Below the pieces are notes generated by a model. That model saw only the letters and a program-made list of their open reading frames with translations, searched no databases and was not told the origin of the DNA. From positions 11,780,001 to 11,844,000 of the forward strand of contig CM055612.1 of the NCBI GenBank assembly GCA_029379385.1: DNA of 64,000 nt. Reading direction: 5' to 3'. The DNA comes from Quillaja saponaria. Taxonomy: Eukaryota; Streptophyta; Magnoliopsida; Fabales; Quillajaceae. A program made the position numbers and the translations under genes. Within the stretch, counting starts at the first letter, position 1. Each line of letters begins with the position of its first letter. Positions 33,564-43,841 of this stretch are shown piece after piece.

Positions 33564-36400
33564 AGCGTTTCTGCTATTTGAAGACTGCCAGGCTTATTAA
33601 GAACAGTCCAATTTTCTGATGTGTGATTGCAGAGGAAAATTGACTGATGAAACACCAAGATAATTATGCTAAACAATTTACTCTCTATCCTTTTGTTGCC
33701 CTAAAATCTTTTAACTATTATTTTTTGTTTGTTTGTTTCGTCGTTTCTTTCCCCCGTTAGTGCTTTTGGGTACAATTGTAGATCCAAGAAACAGCCTGAT
33801 ATTTTACTTGTTAATTAAGGATTTTTAAAGGAATGCAGTTTTGTCTCCATTTGCCCCAATGTAAACTGTTTTCTGTCTTTATTATAAATGTCAAATGTAC
33901 TGGTTATCCACGGCAATGTTTTAAAAATTGAATTGCATCTATTCGAAGAAATTTGTTGAATTTCAAGCCATAATGTCATAAATTTAGTTAATTATATATA
34001 TTAAATATTATGTATATTATATGATTTTTTATTAATTATAAATATTAAATACACAAAAAAATAACAATTTAATATTCATTAATTAATAAAAAAATTTGTT
34101 GAATTTTAAGTCATTTAATTGAATGGATAATGTCATAAATTTATATAATTATATATATATATATATATAAATTAAATATTATGTATATTATATAATTTTT
34201 TATTAATTTAATATTTATTAACTAATAAAAAAATCATGTCACAATCAAATATAACTTTAATAGTTAATAAGACAATTAATTAATTTATTATATATTACAA
34301 TGTCCATGCCCTAATTTACTATCAAAATAATAAAGATAATATTAATAAAAAACATAATTATTTTATTGATTTTTAATACACTATAAATATTTCACTAATT
34401 CTTAATACAAATAATAATTAACAAAAAATTAATTTAATTTAATCAATTTGATACCGATTCTTCAATAATTGACAAAAAATTAATTTAATTTAATCAATTT
34501 GATACCGATTCTTCTAGTTTGATTTTTGAAACATTGTCATTATGTTTAAATCTCTTGTATTCTTTTAAAAATAAAATAAAAGAATTATTCACAATCAAAT
34601 GGTAATTCAGATTTAAATATATTCCGATCACAAATTTGAAAATGTAAGCTCAACGTTTCGTCTAATCTTTTCCAATTGGGAAATAATTTTTAATTAATTT
34701 GTTTCTATGAACTCCAACCAAGTCTTGAAGAAGACGACTCTCAACAGCCGAAGGAGCAGAATCCAGATTATGAACTCCAAATTCTCCAATAGGCCAAGAC
34801 TGTCTGTCTGGGGTGTTCAAGTCGGTTCGGGTCGGGTTTTCCAATAACCGAACTGGCTCGATCGGACTATATGTCATTGACTCAGCCTATTTGTGTGAAT
34901 ATTTACTTGACTCGACCCGATAAATGATTCAGGTTATCGGATTATTTATGTGATTTTGGTATTGTCGTATTAAAAGGTTGGGCTTCTGAGCCCAAATTGA
35001 AGTTTTTTGCCTTTTCATTATTATACTAAATTTATGGGGCTTCTGAGCCCAAATAGCAGAAGTTGTGCTCCAAGTATGCCTACTAAGATCAAGGCCTGCT
35101 TGCATAGGAGGCTTAAAACATAAATTCAACACATCCTTTAAACTCCAGAAATCCAACTCATAAATCCAACACATGTTCATATAATAACAGAAGCTCTGGA
35201 GATGAAGAAGATGAAGTTTGATACAATTCAGAACTTACGTACCAAACTGGAGATAGACAATTTAAAATAAAATTAAAGAGTAACTAATAGAAGATTAATT
35301 GAGAGAGTATCAAATTGATAAGGCCATGGAGCGTGCAGGCAGTAGCCAGCCTAAAGCTCAACAAAAAGAACATGGTGTGAAGGGAAGCTGGTAGCAGTTC
35401 ATGAAGAAATTGATCAGCTCTAAGCTACAAAGCAGAGTGCACTTCCTGTACCTGTTGCATCTAAATCAAAATTCACATTCACTATGAAAATATAGAAGAT
35501 CCTAGGTGGAAACTAACGAAAATAACATAAATCTTACAACCTTTTTGTACACAGAAAATAAAATAAATTTCATCTGTATGAACTGTCAGAAAATAAAATA
35601 AATTGGCCTTCTTCACAATATAAACTGCAAGCAAAGCTCACTCAGCTGTATCAAAACTGAACGCCAACAAATTTAATTGAACCTGAGTAAACTTGGTAAA
35701 CAAAGATGATTAATTTACAGAGACTACGTACTACTGCAAATCAAATGCATGCAGCTCAAGAATCCCATCTGTCGACAGAATGTATAGAGAAATGACAAGG
35801 AGGTCAATGACCAACAAAATAATCTACCATACTGACGTTCACAACATGCAACCTAGATGATGTCAATTACAAGAACATAAAGCCACCACAACACCATAGA
35901 ATTAGCAGCTTTAATACTCTTTTAATTCCTATATGTTACTGCGCAAATTTTAACCAATTAAAGAAAATAATACCATTTTTTGTTTTCTTTCAGTCGGCAT
36001 AAGAGTACTCACACCAACTTGAATCCATAACTATATGGCGTATGTGCTCATCAACATTTAGATTACTCAAAACCAATGAAAGTATCAAATATATAAGAAT
36101 AAGTAGGCTATTAATGCAATGGAATGTTAATTATAATCGAAGACATGCTTAGTAGTTGGCGCAGCCATTGGGAAAAGTTTGTCTCACGGAGTGTCTCAAG
36201 TTATTCATCGATTATATTGGGTTGATCAAGTCTCATTATTGAATTGTATTGACTACAAACACATGGACCACAAGATAAGTTGCGTGCTTGGAAAGGTACA
36301 AGTTGAAATTAATCATATGAAGGGCTTTGAAACTTACTCCACATATGGTCAAATCTCTTCATAGTTGAGAAGAACATATATTGAGCATGACCAATAGTTT
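33564..36400. other. AT-rich spacer with small repeats
   Basis: The stretch 33940-34250 holds several copies of a short AT-rich sequence around TTAATTATATATATTAAAT. At 34430-34522 a 54-bp unit ending GATACCGATTCTTC is duplicated in tandem. At 34977 and 35037 GGGCTTCTGAGCCCAAAT occurs twice. A minus-strand open run at 34680-34830 (WPIGEFGVHNLDSAPSAVES) looks coding in composition but is not recognised. No complete gene was found. Confidence 0.5.
34430..34522. repeat. 54-bp tandem duplication
   Basis: ACAAAAAATTAATTTAATTT followed by AATCAATTTGATACCGATTC appears twice in a row with no difference over the shared part. It is a recent local duplication. Confidence 0.9.
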
Positions 36401-36499
36401 TATCAAGATAACAAAATATAGAGTTTCGGCCATTTGGATCAATATCGCCGGCATAGTCATTTCATCCTACTTCTTGCATCTTCGTAAGCACATTGTTTG

Positions 36500-38480
36500 C
36501 AAAGTAAATGTTCAAAAATTAGAGGTCTCTTCGAGTATGTAAGCCTTGACAATTCATCCCTCAACATATGCTTTGTTGCAGACTTTCTTCTTCATATTAA
36601 GCATACACCTATTAAGGAATGCCATAATTTAATATATCGTACAACTAAATTTTATAATAATGAATTAAAATGAATTTAAAAGTTACATTTCAAAGAGATA
36701 CATCCCACCGATATTGCACATAAGATTTTCCTGCTAGCAATTCAGCCAAGCTTAGTTCCACTTCTTTGTCATTCTCTGACGTAACTTCTTCCTCGACCTC
36801 GTTTATTTCTAAGTTAGGATCACAATAATATGTTTACTTAGAAGAGTTTTTTCTTTATTCCTCTTCCCTAAATAGTTGTTCATACTTAGTTGCACAAGAA
36901 ATCAATTGAAGCAAGTCAATAAACTCCCCATCTTCAAACTTTTTCCTCAGCTTAAAAGTCAAACCACCTTTGGCCATATTAACAAAATCTCTTTTTAGAA
37001 TTTGTGCAAAATATCTATGTCTAACATTTTTAAATCTAGAAGCAAAACTTTCTGCCGTTTCACCAGCTAGTTGTTTGATTTTGGTTAAATCCTATAAAAT
37101 TGAGCATGAAACATTAGTTCCATTTGTTGCTAATCTTCAACCGAATTGCGATGGAGAGAAACATACTAGTTAAAAGCGGTCTGGTTAGAGAATTACTAAA
37201 TAATATAAGTTTAACATAATCTGTAACATCTCCACATTAGAACATAAATCAACCTATATGTTTAACCATGGACTGACTAACTTCACTTGAAAAGGTTAAT
37301 AAATCAGTTATTTTTAACCTTCTTAGGAACAAAAACAACTGGTCAATCCATTATAGGTATGGTTTCTTATACATCGTCCGAGCTAATGGCCGAATTCCTA
37401 GACCGAATTGTTCCTGCATAATCTCGGTCATTTGATTTCTAAACATAGGGTCGACATAAGGCTCTTGGCCCCAATTATGAACGTGCCCCTAGTTTTTATT
37501 TTGGTGAATATTACCACAAATTGGAAACTGGTTTCAGACATAACCATTTGGAAAAACTCCATAACTACCAAATTGATTCTATAATGGAACATTTTGGCTA
37601 ACTAAATTTGAGTTTTGACAGAGGTTGAGGTGCTTGATTATGCATATTTTGGTTCAAAGGAGGTTGATTATTCTAATAGGATCTATTTTGTAGTGGCGTT
37701 GTTCCCAAATTATTAGGAGCAATAGTTTGATTTCTTGTATTAATGAGAGGATATTCTAGAGGTGGAGGAACCATGTGTTGATTATTTGCTCCATTTACAT
37801 GTGACCTAAAGGAAACATTATACATTCCATACGGTAAAGGAAAACAAGCATTCGGACCATAATTTTAGTCAAAAGTAGACTTTAACTGGACACTTTTATT
37901 AATATTGAAATCATGTTCAGAATTAATAACTTAATGTACCTCTTGACGCATTTGCTCTTGGCTCTTCGCAATATACTTCTTGATGGTCAACTTCATCCTT
38001 TGAGCAAGAGCCTCCATATTTTGCTCAACTTAGCTGCGAAAGTTTGCAGCGATCTCTCCACAACTGGAAGGAAAGTTCGCTTCATGGCTATACTTCGTAC
38101 TGGATGATAAAGCTACCAAGTGACTCTTACCTTTGTCACTTGGGCCAACACACCCAATTACAACACGACCTTGAAGGGATTGGGCCAAATTTGTTGGCCT
38201 TTGAAAGAGACGTAGAGCCATGCACTGGGTTTGGCCATGTTAAGCATGCTGCTGCTTCGAGAGGAGCATAATCTGTGGTTAATGGAAAGCCTCTATTTTC
38301 CTCCATTGGAGTAGTTGTTACAGGGATTTCAACAAGATTATCCAAAGCAACATGTGACACATGCCTTGATGCAGACCCTAAATTAACAGTTTCACTTAAA
38401 GGAAGAAACTCTTCGTTTGAAACTACAGCTTGGCTTCGAGGTCTTCTGTGATATCTTTACCTAAGAGTCCCACCGGGTGA
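36500..38480 (-). pseudogene. Gypsy-type retrotransposon gag relic
   Basis: Read on the minus strand, degraded frames encode a plant retrotransposon gag. They include DLTKIKQLAGETAESFASRF and NMAKGGLTFKLRKKFEDG with YEQLFREEE behind (about 37110-36860). Upstream are MFRNQMTEIMQEQFGLG (about 37450), a Pro/Asn-rich section with NAPQPPxxQN-like composition (37500-37850), and an N-terminal section with VEQNMEALAQRMK (about 38020). Stops and frame changes are frequent. The gag ends near the inferred primer-binding region at about 38468-38488. Further left (36420-36470) a DYAGDID motif on the same strand hints at RNase H sequence, but this is weak. Confidence 0.65.
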
Positions 38481-38488
38481 GCCAAAAT

Positions 38489-39320
38489 TGTCGGCGGCAC
38501 TTGCACGGATGATGATGTGCAAACTATTCTAAGTTCTTCACATCAAGCAATTATGAATATCTTGAAACTGTTATCGATTCAAATCCCTATTACAAACTAC
38601 TAACAACTAGGTTGATGTCTAGAATTAGAAAGGGGAGATTGAAGAATCAGAAAACGAGGTTTGGAAACTAACAATAATCCTAAAGTATAATGTAAATTGT
38701 AGGAAAGATAAATGCAAACTTAAGATAAAAGAGACTCTTTGGGTCTATTTGGTTAAATTGTTTATAAAAAGCATCGTAAGTAAAAATACATTTTCAATTA
38801 TAGCTATTTAAAAATTGATGTATGAAAAATTAAAAAAGTGTTTAGATGAGTTAAAGTAAAAGCAATGTAAAATATATATATAAAAAATATTGACTGCAAA
38901 AATTATTAAAAAGACTATTTTGACAAATATTATGACTATGTTTGTCTAAATAATTTTATACTTAAAATTCATTTGAGTTTCCTCATATTTTTATTTGGAA
39001 AAAAAAAAAAAAAAAAACCTCTTTTTTTAATTTCAGCTTTTATAACTCTGAATAGCTTAAAGATACTTTTCTGTAAAACTTAAAAATAAAATTTCTATTA
39101 TCAAACAGTTTAGAACATAAGTTTAAACCTAAAACTATTTTAAAAATCAAACCAAACAAGGAACTTTGTCTAAATTGATTGAATGACCCTATTTACAATG
39201 TAATCGAATGGCTTTTATAGTCATGACAGTTACCTATGTAAATATTTGAATTCAAATAATTAACCTCTCCTTAATAACTAGCTAGGTTATGAGAAATGAT
39301 AAGCATTAATTATTATTTAA
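38489..39320 (-). mobile_element. 5' LTR of the minus-strand gypsy relic (approximate)
   Basis: On the minus strand an LTR end ..GCAAGTGCCGCCGACA is followed by ATTTTGGCTCACCCGGTGGG, a layout typical of the LTR/primer-binding-site junction in plant gypsy elements. The border at 38489 is therefore reasonably supported. The other border is not visible; the Tat-like element starting at 39324 gives an outer limit. A MITE-like insert occupies 38742-39163. Confidence 0.45.
38742..39163. mobile_element. MITE-like element (422 bp)
   Basis: The left end GGTCTATTTGGTTAAATTG and the inverted right end TTCCTTGTTTGGTTTGATTT form imperfect terminal inverted repeats. CTTTG flanks both ends (38737-38741 and 39164-39168). 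The interior is AT-rich with no coding content. The size and the GTTTGGTT ends are common in plant hAT-like MITEs, but the class is not secure because the flanking repeat is only 5 bp. Confidence 0.55.
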
Positions 39321-39323
39321 TTA

Positions 39324-39581
39324 TGTTACTAGCAGGACGACATGTGGTTAGGCCTAATTGGTCTATAGGATCAGCTCTATAGCCACTCATCATTAGACAA
39401 CTAGTATCTACCTGTTGGGCTATAAATAGAACCCCACAGTGCTCAAAAAAGGACAGACCCTAATTACTGGAGAAAAGGCCTCAGTCCTTAGTTCTCCCAC
39501 CTCCTCGAGCCCAGTCTAAACAAGCCTAGCCTGTGGATATCAAACCAAGGACCCCGTGCCTCACACGTTAATACACTAACA
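39324..39581 (+). mobile_element. 5' LTR of the Tat-like gypsy element
   Basis: The segment starts TGTTACTAGCAGG and ends ACACTAACA, followed by CGAGCACTGTCTGTGGGAA. The latter resembles the 'GGCGCCGTCTGTGGGAA' primer-binding region that follows the 5' LTR in Tat-type elements. A promoter-like TATAAATA sits at 39421-39428. The length of 258 bp is short but plausible for this group. No 3' LTR was found in the window to confirm the ends. Confidence 0.6.
39421..39428 (+). promoter_or_regulatory. TATA box in the Tat-like LTR
   Basis: TATAAATA lies in the middle of the inferred 5' LTR, about 150 bp before the primer-binding region, as expected for the retrotransposon promoter. Confidence 0.55.
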
Positions 39582-39639
39582 CGAGCACTGTCTGTGGGAA
39601 ACCTTTCCACCATACTTTCAACATTATAGGCATCAAAAA

Positions 39640-41150
39640 GAAACCTAAGAAGCAACTCTGGACCTGCAGTTTCGACTAGAAGCCGTCAATCATGTACTGT
39701 CCAATCCTCTCTTATGAGGGCAACCCACCTAGAAAACATAGCCGTGGAAATTCCCAAGCAGAGAATGGCTCGTACAGGAAAGGAATAAGTTGGACCTCAT
39801 GATGAAAATCATCTAGTGGCGCAAAGGCAATTTTCCACCCTAGTAAGGGCAGCCGAAGCACTGGCGGCAGAAACAACGAAGTTAACAAGCCTCCTTGGGT
39901 CAAGGGAGCTTGAGGAGAGAGAATCTACCCTTAGTCCAGGACACTACTCAAGCATCCGGCAATGTGGGAACCCATGTCCCACGCAGTCTACCGGTTCAGC
40001 CTCATCAGGGTCCTGAACCTCAGGGCCTTGATCCTTGGGCCCACACTGTGGCTTGTTCATCTTCAACCTGAGGCAACCTGGCGGAGTAGTAGTGGAGAAG
40101 CCATTGCACATCCATTTACTGAGGCAGTGGTTCGACAACCAATTCCCAGACACACAAACATATCACACCTAGACCAGTACCACGGGACCACCGACCCAGA
40201 TGATTTTGTTGTAGGATTTGAATGCCTTGTGCTTTTGCATAAGATGCTAGAAGTTGTAATATGTAAGGCATTTGGTTCCACCCTGTGAGGTCCAGCAAGA
40301 AGATGGTTTGCAAAGTTGAGACCAAATTCCATTTCTTCATTCTCCTAGATAGTCTCTTCTTTTCGACAGTCACTTTATCCCAAACAAGGAACAAACTAAA
40401 GATGCTACCATCTTGCTATTTGTAAAACAATCCCAAGAAGAATCCTTGAAGGATTACATGCGTTTATTTAATGCTACGATGTTGGAGGTAAAGATAAACA
40501 ACTTTGAAGTAGTAATGATAACTTTGAAGGTTGGTTTAAGGGAATCTCAGTTTCGCTACGACATTAATTGTAGAACTCCCACCGTTTGTAAGAATTGATA
40601 GAAAAGGGCCCAGGAAGTACATCAATGCCGACGAAGCTGAGCGGAACCTTACGGCTCTAAGAAGGACAGCGGGGGGGAGGGGGGTGAAAAATGAGTAGAA
40701 AAAAGGATCGGGGGAGGAATGACAAACTAATCTCCGTAGAAGATGGCTTTCTCGCAAGAGACAAGAAGCCAGGCAGAGAAATCGCAAGGAATAACCATAC
40801 TTTAGTATGTACACCCCACTAAAGAAAACCTTGGTCGAGGATCCTAATGGCTATCGAACATAAGAACACAATCCTTGACACCCCTAGATTGAACTTGAGG
40901 GGAAAATACGTCGATCCAAGGAAGTATTGTAGATACCATAAGTCACCCGGGCACAATACATATGCTATTTCCAACTGAAGTATGAGATCGAAATATTAAT
41001 TTAACAAGGTTACCTTGAAGAGCATATCTTCAAGCAGGGAGATAAGAACAGAGAAAGAGATGAGGAGGGAGACAAAGGGGCACGACGAATATGTCCACGA
41101 AGACCTGGGAAGCTTCTCCTGAGGGAGGCACAAAGGCCTTCAAGGAGAGA
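39640..41150 (+). pseudogene. Tat-like gag
   Basis: Frames in pieces encode gag. DQYHGTTDPDDFVVGFE (about 40174-40224) and GPARRWFAKLRPNSISSF (about 40288-40341) form the central capsid region. LFVKQSQEESLKDYMRLFNA (about 40416-40475) and FRYDINCRTP (40553-40582) follow. This is the canonical order of plant gypsy gag capsid motifs, interrupted by frameshifts near 40290, 40400 and 40600. The part from 40640 on is basic and probably corresponds to the nucleic-acid-binding C terminus. Confidence 0.85.
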
Positions 41151-41647
41151 AGTCCAACGAGTAATCCATACTATCTTAGGGGGATCTTCGTATGGTAGAT
41201 AATCATCATCAACACAAAAATGGTATGCGAGAAAACCTCTATTCGTATTAGAAAGTTTAAAGCAAGGAAAGCAAGACCTTCTAATAATCAAAGCTATGGT
41301 GGCTAATTCCTGGGTTAAAAGGATTTTAATTGATAATGGAAGCTCAGTGTATATCATGTACTCGACCTGCTTTGAGGCAATGCAGATCCCGAGAAGTAGC
41401 TTGAAGCTTTATGATGGTGTGCTAATTGGTTTTAGCGGATGAATTCACTATGGTCGAAGGGATGGTACAACTCCCAGTAACCCTATTGGACAACATGATC
41501 AGAAAAACTATCATGGTGAATTTCTGTGTACTCAAAGCCCCTGTCGACCCATAACGTAATTTTGGGCTATCCTTTCCTGAACTAATCAAAGTCCAGTCCT
41601 TCCTCGTGACATTTATGCCTGAAATTTCACATGAGTAGTGGAGTAGG
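41150..41647 (+). pseudogene. Tat-like aspartic protease
   Basis: The active-site motif reads ILIDNGSSVYIMY (about 41325-41363). It is preceded by the usual linker and followed by LYDGVLIGFSG and VILGYPF. The family active site is D-S/T-G; here the middle residue is Asn, which would be unusual in a functional enzyme. Frame changes occur near 41440 and 41550. The sequence stops at 41647, where the second solo LTR begins, and resumes at 43842. Confidence 0.75.
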
Positions 41648-43841
41648 TATAACACTATCTTTCCTTAATCTTTTACTTAATTCAATTAGTAAACTCTTAG
41701 CCAATTTAAACGGTAATACTTTTGTTACTTGTATTTTCTACATCTTTATTTCCTTACTACGATGATACTTGTATAATTTTCCTTAGACATTCTTTTTATT
41801 TCACTTTATACCATATGACCATGATTAGTGATCTTGTGTTCCTCTTTCTAAATTTTATCTTTTTTTTTCTAATTAACTTTAAGTCCATACTACTCTATTT
41901 ATTAACCAAGATTTACCTAAGAAATGTAACTTGTGAATCATGAATTAATATTTCTAAAAACACAATTTGCAAACTATTACATATACAAGAGCCAATTTTA
42001 GTAATACTAGACTTCATTCCAAAATAAATATCATTACTAAGTAAACCGGTTAAGAATACATTTTACAATTTCATACAAAAGTAACCCGGTTCTACAAGTC
42101 TATTCTTATACGTCCTATACACTTGCCATCTTTTCTCGTTACATAAACCGCTGCCTTTCTCCAACGAAAACATTACACATCTAGGGTACTAATTAATCTG
42201 CCTATCAAGATAAAAAAAAAAGTGAGTCGAACTTCAACAAGCATTCATACATGACAACGAATGATTCTTGATGACAGTTTTAGAAATATAGAAATATGTA
42301 ATGTAAATTAGCTTTTTTCCTCATTTTCTCTAAGTTTCCTAAAAGGGATTCATTTTCCATTTCATATGCATTAAGGATATAAGAGTAGTATGAAGAATAT
42401 AAGAGTAACAAGGAAATAGTTTTCAAAGCAAGGATAAAATAAAACAAAGGAATACATGAATACTTACCTAATACCATTAATGTTTGTTTTTTTTTTCTTT
42501 CTTTCTACGCCTCCTTCCTTCCTCCTTTCCTTGCCTAGGTTTTCCTTCTCCTTTTCTTCTATGGTTTCTCCCTTTTTTTTCTTCTTGCTCACAGTTTGCC
42601 TTTTTCTTTTATTTCTTACTATTCTCTCATTTTCTTTGTTTTCTTACTTTTTCTCTACTTCCTCACTTTTTCTCTCACTTTCTTTTACTTTTGTGTACAC
42701 TTTATCTTGCCTATGCATTTTTTGTCATCAGCCCCCCTCCTATTTATAGTGCATGGTCAAGGTTTAGGATTTAGGAGAAAGTTTCGTTTCCTATTTTACC
42801 CTTTTCATTCTCTAAAATTGACAACCACCTACTTGTCATTCTCTAAATTAACATGTGTTCTTTCCTCCTAACACTTGTCTTCCTCTTATTCCCTAGTTTA
42901 GATTCTTTAATTATTATAAGCCACCTAGTTACCTTATATCTCTACACATGTCTTGTTAATCATTCCATATACACCTTGCTTCCTTAAATCTCTATATATA
43001 TTCACTATAACTATTCCATGGACACCTTGTCAACTTAATTTCCTACACATGTCCTACTTAATCATTTCATGGACACTTTCTTTCCTTAATTCTCTACATA
43101 TATCCTACTTAATTATTTCATGGACACCATTGTTTTCTTAATTCTCTACACATGTCCTACTTAATTATTTCATGGACATCTAGTGTTTTCCTTGCCTTCC
43201 ACTTGTCTAGCAATCTTTCTATGTTAATTATTACTTGCCACCTTATGTCCTAACTTTCTTCCATATTCCCCCTTAATTATTACAACTTTTTCATCATTTT
43301 CCTCCTTCTTACAACTAAGACCCTTCATTAATTGCAAGTTGCCACACTTATTCTCCTTCTTATACCTAGACCTAGACCCCTTCATTTATTACAAATTGCC
43401 TTACTTAATTTTCTTCTTACACCTAATTCATCACATTTCATTTTCTAGCAAAAAACCTATATTTATTATTTTCTCTTCTTTCAACTTGATTCTTACACCT
43501 AATCCACCACATTTCCTTTTCTAGCAAGAAACCTATATTTTATCATTTTCTCTTCTTCTTCCAATACCACCATATAGCATTTTTTCATCTTTATTCCAAC
43601 CTCTACACGTATCCATATTTTTATATACATGTATGTATACGTATATACGTTCATGTATTTATACATATTCTTATACTTATATACTATTCTTATACTAATA
43701 CGTATCTTATACATATTTTTATACGTACATGTACTATTCCTATAAATTAAATAATATGTAATTAAATTTTAATCCTATTTAACTCAAAAGATAATTACTT
43801 ATCTTACAATTAATTTATGTATTAATTTTGGGGATGTTGCA
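41648..43841. mobile_element. Solo LTR (2194 bp) in the Tat-like element
   Basis: The insert begins TATAACACTATC and ends GGGGATGTTGCA. The ends are imperfect inverses of each other (TGCAACATC expected at the left, so TG there has decayed to TA). Flanking 5-bp repeats are GTAGG (41643-41647) and GTAAG (43842-43846). Removing the insert and one repeat rejoins the protease-RT linker in frame (SGV then STLKGDQ). The interior has no pol sequence. It carries a pyrimidine-rich tract (42480-42700), a 62-bp tandem array (42945-43190), an 80-bp duplication (43415-43560) and a TATAC-rich run (43620-43740). It differs in sequence from the 1487-4451 family. Confidence 0.75.
42945..43190. repeat. Tandem repeat, unit about 62 bp, four copies
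   Basis: The unit combines CTACACATGTCCTACTTAAT, a TCATTTCATGGACAC block and a TTTCCTTAATTCT stretch. Copies start near 42943, 43000, 43050, 43100 and 43148, with moderate divergence. It lies within the second solo LTR. Confidence 0.8.

Noticed and set aside
36420..36470. DYAGDID motif as a Copia RNase H
   Set aside because: Only a few residues fit and the surrounding motifs of Copia RNase H are absent, so it is not called.
42456..42871. Overlapping Phe/Leu/Ser-rich plus-strand frames that mimic membrane proteins
   Set aside because: A TTC/TTT-rich pyrimidine tract in a solo LTR produces such peptides in all three frames.
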